A DNA stretch of 40,717 bases from an uncultured Clostridia bacterium (GTDB lineage: Bacteria > Bacillota > Clostridia > Christensenellales > CAG-314). Below are positions 16,286-25,037 of the stretch, in pieces. The stretch covers positions 1 to 40,717 of the forward strand of contig CAMRUG010000012.1 of assembly GCA_947053925.1 (NCBI GenBank), given 5' to 3'. Numbering within the stretch: position 1 is the stretch's first letter; each line of letters starts with the position of its first letter. The position numbers were made by a program, and so were the translations under genes. Below the pieces are notes generated by a model that had not been told where the DNA came from, searched no databases, and saw only the letters and a list, made by a program, of their open reading frames with translations.

Positions 16286-16406
16286 GATAACGAGTGAAAA
16301 AAGGTTAACTCAATGGTTTTGTCATAAAAATTTGATAGATAAATTATAAAAACTAAAATTTTGTATTGATATTCGTCTAAATTGCTTAAAATTTGCTTGC
16401 AAATAG

Positions 16407-16436
16407 TTGACTGTAAAATATTTTTTATGGTAAAAT
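16407..16436 (+). promoter_or_regulatory. Promoter of the oligopeptide importer operon
   Basis: TTGACT at 16407-16412, an 18-base spacer ending in TGG, and TAAAAT at 16431-16436 (extended -10). The layout is nearly the same as the S10 operon promoter at 27319. Transcription would begin near 16443. Confidence 0.6.
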
Positions 16437-16442
16437 CTCTAC

Positions 16443-16873
16443 ATTATCAATTCAAGAATAGTTAACTCGCCGTTATACGCGGCTCCGAAGGTTCTTGCGG
16501 TTGACTGATTAGCTTGGAACTAAATAGTTTTTTGGTAGTGAGTAGACTCGGAATTGTTTATAGGCGAGAAGTATACTATTTTGCGAAAGATAGTTGACGT
16601 GCCTTGACGCGGTTTCGAGATTTTTTATTTAATAAACATAGGCGAACATTGTTTGCGTAAGGTTGTTTCGCTACGCTCAACAACCCACTGCCGAAATAGG
16701 TTTTCGGCAGAACGGTTTTAAAAGAAACATAGCGGTCAAAATTATTTAAAAATTCAAAGGGCGTTTTGCGTTTGACGTCCGACGGCACAAGGCAAAACGC
16801 AACAAAATAAAATGGATTGTCCCCGAGTAAGAATATCGGTAACAATAAAACAGAAATAGAAGGAGAGAGAACA
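16443..16873 (+). promoter_or_regulatory. Long structured 5' leader of the importer operon
   Basis: About 430 untranslated bases precede oppA. Three hairpins are visible: GGTTGTT/AACAACC at 16661-16685, CTGCCGAAA/TTTCGGCAG at 16688-16710 (nine perfect pairs, five-base loop), and GCGTTTTGC/GCAAAACGC at 16761-16800. None ends in a clear T-run. I do not recognise a known riboswitch or T-box in it. It may control translation or stability, or be a dispersed repeat. Confidence 0.45.
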
Positions 16874-19800
16874 ATGAAAAAAGCAAAAAGACTTTTAGCG
16901 GTTGTAGTGGCAGTTTGTTTACTTACAAGCGTTATGGTAGTTTTTGCCGCCTGTGACAAAACTTTTACGGTCTCTTATTATAACGGAAACGATTTAATAG
17001 GTACAGAAAAAGTTCAAAGCGGCAAAACGGCGACAGGGCAGGTAAGCGGCTGGTCGCTTAGCGGCGGACTAAAGACTGCTGACGGCGAAGATTTTGATCT
17101 GAAAACGCCGATTACAGCGGATATAAGTTTGTATGGTAATTTTACTAAAAGCGGTAATTATACATACCGTGTAGGTCCTTCCGAACTACCTACGGCGTGG
17201 AATTCCCATACTGCTCAAAGTGCAAGCACTGACTATATTTTAGATTTTACTACCGAAGGATTGTATTCACTGGATTACAGTGAAGATTTTACAACTTTCA
17301 GAATAGTTCCTTCAATGGCAAGCGATTTCCCGACGGATGTTACTGCTGATTATGTAGGAAGATTCGGTGTTGTTGCCGGCGATACAGACAAGGTGTACAG
17401 AATTCCTCTTAAAACCAACTTGAAGTTTGATAACGGCGAAGTAATCAACGCTAACAGTTTTGTAAGATCGGTTCGTAACCTGCTTAATCCGCAAGCGGCA
17501 AACTTCCGCGCTGACGAGTTGTATGCTGCAGGCGATATGAAAATTTACGGTGCGGAAGCATACGCTAAGCAGAATTCTTATGCTTTAAGCGCATTCGTTT
17601 CGGAAAATTACGGCGCTGAAGAATACATCAATCCTACTGCCTTTACAGTAGCGTCAGATTTAGTTCAAGTTGACGGCAAAGATATTGTTATGGACTTGAA
17701 TAGCGGCGGCAACTGGGGATCTAACGGACTTGCCGCTTATGCAGCAAACGGAGATCTCACCAAGAGCTTGGTAATGGACGAAGAAACGGGAAGAGTTAAG
17801 ATTTTTGATACTAAAGGAGTGTGGATTCTTACAAGATCACTTGAAGAAGTAGAAATTGGTACAAATCCTGACACGCAAGAGCCTATTAAAGATTACGAGT
17901 TCTTTGATCTTGATGGAAATAAACTTCAACAAAGATATGTTAACGACGCAGGTACTGCATGGGTTTACCTTGATAAAGACGGAAACATCAAAGAAGAGTG
18001 GGCGGGATGCAGAGCGCAAGATATTTATATTGACGCTTATCAAAAACTTCTCGATGCTGCCGATGAAAAAGGTTGGGTAAAATTAACATCAGAACTTGTA
18101 ACCGCAACACAAAACGTTATAGCGCATTTACAAGGATACGATTCAGTAGAAGAATATGCTGCGAAATGTGTTACGGATAATAATTTTGTCGGAGTTGATG
18201 GCGACATCAATTACGCTTATGTAGAATGGGAAGAAATGGCTTTCTTCGGTCAAACATGGGCACAGTATGATTTTGAAGACGTAGGTTTCTTTGCCGACGG
18301 CGACAATGCTTTAGTTATAGTCTTAGTTAACCCGATGGAAGATAACTTCTATCTGCGTAGATCACTTTGCACAGACTTCTATCTTGTTTATAATGAGATG
18401 TATGAAAGATTGGCAGATACCAGTACAGGTGTCTATACTAACAGTTACGGTACTAGTATGGAAACCTATGTCGGTTTCGGGCCTTACAAACTTGTAAGTT
18501 TCTTAAGCGACAGTAAATTCAGAATGGAAAAGAATCCTCATTGGCACGGTTATTCTGAACCCGAAATGGATGGATTATACCAAACAACAGCTATTGAATA
18601 CATAGTTGTCAAAAACGACGCTACTCGTTTAGAAATGTTCTTAAAGGGAGAATTAGACAGCTACGGACTTCAAGTAAAAGATATGGCAGATTATGTAAGT
18701 AGCGACTACACTTACTTCCAAGATTCCGAATCTACATGGTATGTTGCAATGAATCCGGATGTGGCAACCTATGAAGCGCAGCAGAAACTTGCTGAACCTG
18801 TAAATCAAGGATATTCTGTAATTAAGACTCCTATGGCTATATTCGAATTCCGTCAAGCATTGAGTTACTCTTTAGACCGTGCGGCATTCAATCTTCAATT
18901 CAACCCGACTGGCTCTGTTGCTAAAGGATTGTTATCATCGGAAATCATTTCCGATCCCGACAAAGGAGAGTACTACCGCGGCACTGACGAAGCAAAAGAC
19001 GCATTGCTCAGTTTCTGGGGACTTGAAGATGAATGGGGCGAAGGCAAAGAATATGCTACAAGAGATGAAGCAATAGCTTCAATTACCGGTTATGACATTG
19101 CAGGGTCTAAGGCTTTATTTGACCAAGCGTATGATAAGGCAGTCGAAGCAGGATATATAACTGCGGATATGATTTCTAGCGGCAAATGGGAAGTTCAAAT
19201 TCTTCTCGGTATACCCGTAGCTGTTGATGTTTATACGAAGAGTGCAGAATTCCTTGCAAAGAACTGGACAGAAGCTGTTAAAGGCACTAAATTTGAAGGA
19301 CATTTGACCTTTAAAAACAGTCAGGAACTTGGCGGAACAACATTCGGTAATTATTTGAGAAACGGTACTGTAGATATGTTGTGGCTTGTAGGTTATCAAG
19401 GCGATCAATTTAACCCTTACAGCATGATGGACGTTTATTCCGGCAAATTACAATACGACCCGCTTACCGATAAATCTAAAGTTAATGTAGATATCGAACT
19501 TGACGGAAAGTTGCTCCGTGCTACATTGTCCGACTGGATTGCATGCTTACAAAACCAAACCATTCAGGCGAGCGTTGTTGTGGACGGAAATGTTACAACG
19601 GAAAAAGTTTCCGTAAACGCAGGCTCCAGCGCTCCTACTGCCAAGAGAGTTGCTATAACTGCTAAGTGTGAAACTGCTATTTTAAATCTCGGTAATCTTA
19701 TGCCGTTAAGTACCGACGCTTCGGCAATATTGAAATGTATGAGAATTCAATTTAAGACTGAAGATTACATTTTGGGTATTGGTCGCGGAGGATTGAAGTA

Positions 19801-19876
19801 TAACACATATACTATGACCGACGAAGAATTTGCAGCATTTGTTAAAGCGCAAGGCGGCACATTGAATTACAAATAA
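16874..19876 (+). CDS. Oligopeptide-binding lipoprotein (OppA-like), greatly enlarged
   Basis: A 1000-residue solute-binding lipoprotein of the SBP_bac_5 family. The ATG at 16874 follows GAAGGAGAG and begins a lipoprotein signal ending FAAC (Cys27). Residues about 31-92 look like an InlB/Flg_new-type repeat (FTVSYYNG, SGKTAT, TPITADISLYGNF). The binding domain follows. It shows LKFDNGEVINANSFVRSVRNLLNP, then after an insert YVGFGPYKL, MEKNPHWHGYSEP and QALSYSLDRAAFN. Typical OppA proteins have about 540 residues. An insert of roughly 230 residues (about 225-460) includes FDLDGN and DKDGN turns. It heads the operon and would deliver peptides to OppB/OppC. The exact ligand is unknown. Confidence 0.88.
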   Translation: MKKAKRLLAVVVAVCLLTSVMVVFAACDKTFTVSYYNGNDLIGTEKVQSGKTATGQVSGWSLSGGLKTADGEDFDLKTPITADISLYGNFTKSGNYTYRVGPSELPTAWNSHTAQSASTDYILDFTTEGLYSLDYSEDFTTFRIVPSMASDFPTDVTADYVGRFGVVAGDTDKVYRIPLKTNLKFDNGEVINANSFVRSVRNLLNPQAANFRADELYAAGDMKIYGAEAYAKQNSYALSAFVSENYGAEEYINPTAFTVASDLVQVDGKDIVMDLNSGGNWGSNGLAAYAANGDLTKSLVMDEETGRVKIFDTKGVWILTRSLEEVEIGTNPDTQEPIKDYEFFDLDGNKLQQRYVNDAGTAWVYLDKDGNIKEEWAGCRAQDIYIDAYQKLLDAADEKGWVKLTSELVTATQNVIAHLQGYDSVEEYAAKCVTDNNFVGVDGDINYAYVEWEEMAFFGQTWAQYDFEDVGFFADGDNALVIVLVNPMEDNFYLRRSLCTDFYLVYNEMYERLADTSTGVYTNSYGTSMETYVGFGPYKLVSFLSDSKFRMEKNPHWHGYSEPEMDGLYQTTAIEYIVVKNDATRLEMFLKGELDSYGLQVKDMADYVSSDYTYFQDSESTWYVAMNPDVATYEAQQKLAEPVNQGYSVIKTPMAIFEFRQALSYSLDRAAFNLQFNPTGSVAKGLLSSEIISDPDKGEYYRGTDEAKDALLSFWGLEDEWGEGKEYATRDEAIASITGYDIAGSKALFDQAYDKAVEAGYITADMISSGKWEVQILLGIPVAVDVYTKSAEFLAKNWTEAVKGTKFEGHLTFKNSQELGGTTFGNYLRNGTVDMLWLVGYQGDQFNPYSMMDVYSGKLQYDPLTDKSKVNVDIELDGKLLRATLSDWIACLQNQTIQASVVVDGNVTTEKVSVNAGSSAPTAKRVAITAKCETAILNLGNLMPLSTDASAILKCMRIQFKTEDYILGIGRGGLKYNTYTMTDEEFAAFVKAQGGTLNYK

Positions 19877-19915
19877 AAAGTAATTTATTTACAGTTTAAT
19901 TTGTTATTGCAATTT

Positions 19916-19941
19916 GTATCGGGGCAATTTTGCCCCGATAC
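19916..19941 (+). other. Intercistronic hairpin between oppA and oppB
   Basis: GTATCGGGGC pairs perfectly with GCCCCGATAC around a six-base loop. No T-run follows. Such hairpins after a binding-protein gene often protect the upstream message, allowing more binding protein than permease. That role is inferred here. Confidence 0.65.
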
Positions 19942-20024
19942 TGATTGTATATTTACTGAAATTTATTTTTTGTTTAATAGAGCTATTAAAGAGAAAATGA
20001 ATTCTGATTTGAAGGAGAGGCAAT

Positions 20025-21302
20025 ATGTATCTTTTAAAATACATACTAAAACGCATAGGATTGATGCTATTAACCTTTTTGGTCATTTTTACAATGTGTT
20101 TTGTGTTTGTCAAATTGTTGCCTAATATGCCTGCCGAACAATTCGGTAAAGATATGGAACTTATTTTGAAAAGGCGTGAAATGTTGGGTTACGACAAGCC
20201 CATCATTGAGCAATATGTTTACTATTTGTTCGGTAGAACAGGGTATATTTACGACAAACTCGATATAAACGGCAATAGGATACAAAGCAAGGACTCACAA
20301 GGTAATCTGCTTTGGGAAAGCAGAATAGTTAAGGATGAACACGGCAATACCGTATATAAAACTGACGCTGACGGGAATTACCTGAATGCTGACGGTGCAA
20401 TTACGAAAGATCCCGCTTTGTATGTACCCGTTACAGAACCTATATTAGATAAGGACGGGAATAAAATACCCGTTTACGAACAAGAGACGGTTTACGATAA
20501 GAGCAAAATTCCCGAAGGTGTGGAATACATCCGTAAGGGTATGGGGGGTATTATTCGCGGATATTTCGGTACAAGCGAAGTTTTGTATTTGGGCAGCGAT
20601 GTGTGGGAAATTTTTGCGAGAAAGATTCCTTATACTGTAGCACTAAACATATACTCAATATTGCTGTCGATTCCTCTCGGTATAGCATTGGGTATTTTTG
20701 CGGCATTAAAAAAGAATAAATGGCAGGACCATGTCATTTCGACGGGAGTTATGATTTTCGTTTCAGTTCCGTCGTTTATATATGCCTTTTTGGTGCAGTA
20801 TATTTTATACTTTAAGTTAGGGTGGACTCCGCCTGTCGCTAACGCTATGGGCGGTGCGTGGAGTTGGACTTTCTTTACTTCGATAATTGCCGCTATTTTG
20901 TCTATGTCTTTCGGTACGATAGCGGGTTTTGCGCGTTACACGCGTGCTGAGTTGACGGAAGTTTTAACGAACGAATACATGTTGCTTGCGCGCACAAAGG
21001 GTCTTACCAAAGCGCAAGCGGTTGTGCGTCATGCGTTGCGTAATGCTATGGTAGTAATATTCCCGATGATTTTAGGCGAGTTCATTTCGATTATGAGCGG
21101 ATCGCTTATTATTGAACAAATGTTTTCTATTCCGGGAGTAGGAGAATTGTATATAAAATCTATACAAGCGCAACCCACACCGGATTATAACTTTTTTATG
21201 CTGCTGACGGGTTTTTACACTTTGATTGGTTTGAGTGCAGGAATTATAATTGATATCAGTTACGGTATTATCGATCCGAGAATCAGAATGGGGGCGAGAT
21301 AA
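20025..21302 (+). CDS. Oligopeptide ABC transporter permease, OppB-like, with extracytoplasmic insert
   Basis: A 425-residue inner-membrane permease. The first helix (about 10-31) and the segment LGYDKPIIEQYVYYL match OppB/DppB. The later RGYFGTS, five more helices, and the EAA loop (ARTKGLTKAQAVVRHALRNAM) that contacts the ATPases are also present. OppB proteins usually have about 306-320 residues. The excess is an insert of about 100 residues (71-172) in the first external loop. It contains five D-x-x-G-N turns at about 80-84 (DINGN), 90-94, 104-108, 114-118 and 142-146. AAGGAGAGG precedes the ATG. The end is two bases from oppC. Confidence 0.88.
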   Translation: MYLLKYILKRIGLMLLTFLVIFTMCFVFVKLLPNMPAEQFGKDMELILKRREMLGYDKPIIEQYVYYLFGRTGYIYDKLDINGNRIQSKDSQGNLLWESRIVKDEHGNTVYKTDADGNYLNADGAITKDPALYVPVTEPILDKDGNKIPVYEQETVYDKSKIPEGVEYIRKGMGGIIRGYFGTSEVLYLGSDVWEIFARKIPYTVALNIYSILLSIPLGIALGIFAALKKNKWQDHVISTGVMIFVSVPSFIYAFLVQYILYFKLGWTPPVANAMGGAWSWTFFTSIIAAILSMSFGTIAGFARYTRAELTEVLTNEYMLLARTKGLTKAQAVVRHALRNAMVVIFPMILGEFISIMSGSLIIEQMFSIPGVGELYIKSIQAQPTPDYNFFMLLTGFYTLIGLSAGIIIDISYGIIDPRIRMGAR

Positions 21303-21304
21303 TT

Positions 21305-22879
21305 ATGGATAAAAAACAATTTGAAATATACGACTCTATCCCTAAAGAAAAATTTGCCTTTGCTAGCGGCGGAGATATGTTACATGACCAAAAGTTTGAC
21401 ACTAAACCGGTAGGATATATTCGCGATGCGTTTAATCGTTTTAAGAAAAACAAAGCGTCATTGGCCGCCGCTATAATTATATTATTGTTGGCGTTGTATG
21501 CCATTATAGGACCGTTTTTAGTAAATTCTAATTATCAAGATTCTTATGCGACGGAAAAAACTATTATTAGTTACAAAGAGTTATTGCCTCGTTTAAAAAT
21601 TTTTGACGGTACGGGATTTTTGGATGGCAGCAAAACTGTTGATGTAACGGAAAACATTTATACCAGATATAAAGGAATTGCAATTGAAACAGGGCATAAT
21701 CCTGTTCAAAAAGTTTACAAAGAGTATATTACAAAGGACGAAACAAACAGAGATGTGCAAATGTACCGTATTAGATTGAATACATATTTTGCCAATTCTG
21801 CTTTTACATTAACATTGACCAAAGATCAGTATGACGATTTACAAGCGTGGCAGGATGAAAACAAAATCCAAGTAATTTTACCGCGTGCTAATAACCCTGT
21901 CAATAACGAAAACAGAATGTTGTTGCCTGATGTATGGTATGATTGCGACTCGCGCGGAAATGCCAAACTTGATAAAGACGGTAATCTTGTTCCGTCTTAC
22001 TATACAACTGGAGAAGATAACTACACGAGCATAATGCGTTTAGCTGGCGATCCCTACAATCAAGGCAATGTGGAAGGACGGTGGCGTTATGCTCAACGTA
22101 CAGGCACCGCCTCAAAGGGATACAATTATGTTGTTCGCGTAAGTTCTTATAACTATTTTCAGTATAAGTTCGGCTTTGAGCCCGCGTTTGCTTTCGGTAC
22201 AAATTCTAGCGGATATGATATTTTCAGCCGTCTAGCAAGCGGTGCGCGTTTTAGCTTCTTGTTGGCAATAGTGGTTTCTGTAATAAACCTTACAATTGGT
22301 GCGATTTACGGCGCTATAGAAGGATATTTCGGCGGCGCAGTGGATATGGTTATGGAACGCATATCGGATATTTTGAGTGGCGTTCCGTTTATGGTTGTAA
22401 CCGTATTGTTCCAGTTGCATTTGGCAAGTAAAGTAGGCGTTGTCGGTTCGTTGATATATGCATTTATATTAACCGGATGGATAGGTATGGCAAGTACTGT
22501 CAGAATGCAGTTTTACAGATTTAAGAATCAAGAATATGTGCTTGCCGCAAGAACATTGGGTGCAAAAGACTGGCGTTTGATATGGAAGCATATATTTCCG
22601 AATACACTAGGCACTATTATCACAAGCTCCGTTTTAGTTATTCCAGGGGTAATTTTTAGCGAAACATCGCTTTCGTATTTAGGAATTATTAACCTTGACA
22701 GCGCGACCATGAGTTCTGTAGGCTCGATGCTTTCTGCAGGTCAAAGCGTAATGACAAGCGCACCGCACGTAGTTTTGTTCCCTGCGTTGTTTATAGCGTT
22801 GTTAGAGATTTCTTTCAACTTGTTCGGTAACGGACTGCGCGATGCATTTAATCCGTCATTACGCGGAGTGGAGGGATAA
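21305..22879 (+). CDS. Oligopeptide ABC transporter permease, OppC-like, with extracytoplasmic insert
   Basis: A 524-residue permease. The cytoplasmic N-terminus and first helix (about 52-72) are followed by a hydrophilic external segment of about 220 residues. The normal OppC pattern resumes with FGTNSSGYDIFSRLASGAR (from residue 297) and five helices, including the EAA loop (ARTLGAKDWRLIWKHIFPN). Ordinary OppC has about 300 residues, so some 200 are added between helix 1 and helix 2. The insert carries DSRGN (215-219) and DKDGN (223-227), like the OppA and OppB inserts. It lies two bases after oppB and three before oppD. Confidence 0.88.
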   Translation: MDKKQFEIYDSIPKEKFAFASGGDMLHDQKFDTKPVGYIRDAFNRFKKNKASLAAAIIILLLALYAIIGPFLVNSNYQDSYATEKTIISYKELLPRLKIFDGTGFLDGSKTVDVTENIYTRYKGIAIETGHNPVQKVYKEYITKDETNRDVQMYRIRLNTYFANSAFTLTLTKDQYDDLQAWQDENKIQVILPRANNPVNNENRMLLPDVWYDCDSRGNAKLDKDGNLVPSYYTTGEDNYTSIMRLAGDPYNQGNVEGRWRYAQRTGTASKGYNYVVRVSSYNYFQYKFGFEPAFAFGTNSSGYDIFSRLASGARFSFLLAIVVSVINLTIGAIYGAIEGYFGGAVDMVMERISDILSGVPFMVVTVLFQLHLASKVGVVGSLIYAFILTGWIGMASTVRMQFYRFKNQEYVLAARTLGAKDWRLIWKHIFPNTLGTIITSSVLVIPGVIFSETSLSYLGIINLDSATMSSVGSMLSAGQSVMTSAPHVVLFPALFIALLEISFNLFGNGLRDAFNPSLRGVEG

Positions 22880-22882
22880 TTT

Positions 22883-25036
22883 ATGGATAAAAAGTTAGAA
22901 GTAAAAGATTTAGTAATATCCTTCCGCACTGACGGCGGCAAAGTGCAGGCGGTACGCAATATCAATTTTGACTTGTATAAGGGCGAAACGCTTGCTATAG
23001 TTGGAGAATCAGGCAGCGGTAAATCTGTTACAAACCGCGCTATAATAGGTATACTTGCAGGAAATGCTATTGTGGAAGGCGGCGAAATAATCTATGACGG
23101 ACAGGATTTGTTGAAGATTTCAGAAGAGGAATTTCATAAAATCCGCGGCGATAAAATCGCAATGATTTTCCAAGATCCCATGTCCAGTCTTAATCCCATT
23201 ATGAAAGTCGGCAGACAGCTTACCGAAGCAATGCTTTTGAAGAGTTCTGCAAGCAGACGTAATGCGCGCAGGAATTTCAACGGCAAGTTGAAGTTGTTGA
23301 ATGCTATAATGGACGAGATCGACGAGGGTAATGCCGAGAAAATTGCTTCCAATAATGCAAAGTGTAAAACATTTGACAATTTTTGTATTGCAAGTACTCG
23401 TTTGGAAAATGCTTACAACGAAATTTACCGTCATGCACTTGAATTGAAGTTGGATATCGAAAATAAATTGTTTTTGCTTTCTAAAAAACAAAATTTGGAC
23501 GGCAAAAAGGCTCTTAATCTTGTTTTGAAACATATTGAGAGCACTTATCATCCCGACATTGTCGTAAAAGATGCAAGATTGGAGGCAGATCTTGCCGTTA
23601 TAAGCAACACTGCGTCAAATACCAAAGGTTTCGTTAAAGAGTTGCCGCAAGATTGTATTGATGCTTTAACTGATATTGTAGACATTATTGACAAGTCCAC
23701 GCAAAGACCCAAACCGAATTATTTTACGTTAGGGTATTATATGATGCGCAATCCTGAGGCGAATCTTGACGATATGCCGATAGACGAGTTGACGGAAATG
23801 ACGCGTAAATACTTGGACGACGAGTTTATGCTTGGCTTTATCAGCAACGGCACGGGCGCATTGGAGTATAATCACCGTAATAAAATTACTATCAAACAAC
23901 GGTTACTTCCCAAAACAGAGGAAGCGTTAAACTTTTTCCGTAGCGACATATTGGATAAAAAACAATCTTATGCGTTGGCGAAGGAATTGTCTTCGTGGGT
24001 TAAAGACGCAATTGACCATTTGAGAGTAAGTAAAAACTCCGTTGAGTACACTTTCCATTCGAGTTTAACGGAAGCGTTGGACAAGTATTTTGCAGGTATT
24101 AAAAATAATCCTAAGGAACAGGCAAGATACGACAAACAGCAAAAGAAATACCAAGCACTGGTTGCGAAAGGGAAATCTCCCGACTGGAAGGTTGTGCCTG
24201 CCGCTTTGGTTGATTTGGATCTCGCGAAAAAGAATATCCGTACAGTGTTGCACAATTTGCGCGCTACATACCGTCAAGCAATTGCAGATGCCAATAAATT
24301 TGACAGCAATGCGGAAATGGTAGCGCTCATAGACTACCTCAAAGAACAAGCGTCCGCGGTTGTGTATAAGATTACTCCAAAGATGGCAAAAGCCAGAGCG
24401 TTAAAGTTATTGGAAGAAGTAGGAATTCCCGAACCGGCAATACGGTATAATCAATATCCGTTTGAGTTTTCGGGCGGAATGCGCCAACGTATCGTTATAG
24501 CAATAGCGTTGGCGGCAAATCCAGATATTCTTATATGTGATGAACCGACCACGGCTTTGGACGTTACGATTCAGTCTCAGATTTTGGAATTGATTAATCG
24601 CATTAAAGCAGAGCGTAATTTGTCTGTTATCTTCATTACTCACGATTTGGGCGTGGTTGCAAATATGGCAGACAGAATTGCGGTTATGTACGCAGGTAAA
24701 ATTGTCGAGTACGGTACTGCCGACGACGTATTTTATGACCCTCGTCATCCATATACTTGGGCACTTTTGTCTTCTATGCCGGACCTTGATACTAAGGAAA
24801 AATTAGAAGCTATCCCCGGTACTCCGCCTAATATGATATTCCCGCCCAAGGGCGATGCTTTTGCTGCGCGTAATAAGTATGCGTTGCAAATAGACTTTGA
24901 AGAAGAACCGCCTATGTTCCAGATTTCGGATACACATTATGCGGCAACTTGGCTGTTGCATCCAAACGCGCCCAAAGTTGATCCGCCTAAAATCGTAACA
25001 GACCGTATTGCAAGAATGTCTAAGGAGGTAGAATAA
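22883..25036 (+). CDS. Oligopeptide ABC transporter ATPase, OppD-like, with 370-residue insert
   Basis: A 717-residue ABC ATPase. Walker A GESGSGKS (41-48), Q-loop [10 protein letters not shown] (96-105), signature FSGGMRQR (529-536), Walker [12 protein letters not shown], the switch ITHDLG and the C-terminal oligopeptide-type extension ([14 protein letters not shown]) are all intact, so it should hydrolyse ATP. OppD proteins have about 330 residues. Here about 370 residues, mostly helical and charged, are inserted between the Q-loop and the signature. The insert falls inside the helical subdomain that couples to the permeases. The iron-sulfur-type cysteines found in some OppD C-termini are not obvious. 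It is tightly packed between oppC and oppF. Confidence 0.88.
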   Translation: MDKKLEVKDLVISFRTDGGKVQAVRNINFDLYKGETLAIVGESGSGKSVTNRAIIGILAGNAIVEGGEIIYDGQDLLKISEEEFHKIRGDKIAMIFQDPMSSLNPIMKVGRQLTEAMLLKSSASRRNARRNFNGKLKLLNAIMDEIDEGNAEKIASNNAKCKTFDNFCIASTRLENAYNEIYRHALELKLDIENKLFLLSKKQNLDGKKALNLVLKHIESTYHPDIVVKDARLEADLAVISNTASNTKGFVKELPQDCIDALTDIVDIIDKSTQRPKPNYFTLGYYMMRNPEANLDDMPIDELTEMTRKYLDDEFMLGFISNGTGALEYNHRNKITIKQRLLPKTEEALNFFRSDILDKKQSYALAKELSSWVKDAIDHLRVSKNSVEYTFHSSLTEALDKYFAGIKNNPKEQARYDKQQKKYQALVAKGKSPDWKVVPAALVDLDLAKKNIRTVLHNLRATYRQAIADANKFDSNAEMVALIDYLKEQASAVVYKITPKMAKARALKLLEEVGIPEPAIRYNQYPFEFSGGMRQRIVIAIALAANPDILICDEPTTALDVTIQSQILELINRIKAERNLSVIFITHDLGVVANMADRIAVMYAGKIVEYGTADDVFYDPRHPYTWALLSSMPDLDTKEKLEAIPGTPPNMIFPPKGDAFAARNKYALQIDFEEEPPMFQISDTHYAATWLLHPNAPKVDPPKIVTDRIARMSKEVE

Positions 25037-25037
25037 T

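Larger units (their letters stand above)
15895..16406. other. Intergenic region with isolated promoter, palindrome and hairpin
   Basis: No convincing gene is present. It holds a promoter-like element at 16085-16114, a palindrome at 16133-16147 and an imperfect hairpin at 16252-16285. The transcription start of the M1 peptidase gene must also lie here. Confidence 0.5.

Noticed and set aside
16576..16959. A 127-residue minus-strand reading frame overlapping the oppA leader and start
   Set aside because: It reads through the hairpins of the leader and the lipoprotein signal sequence of oppA on the other strand, and has no family features. It is probably not coding.
23190..24466. An intein as explanation of the OppD insert
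   Set aside because: The insert lacks visible intein splice-junction residues (a Cys/Ser start and a His-Asn end) and lies at a surface loop instead of an active-site motif.
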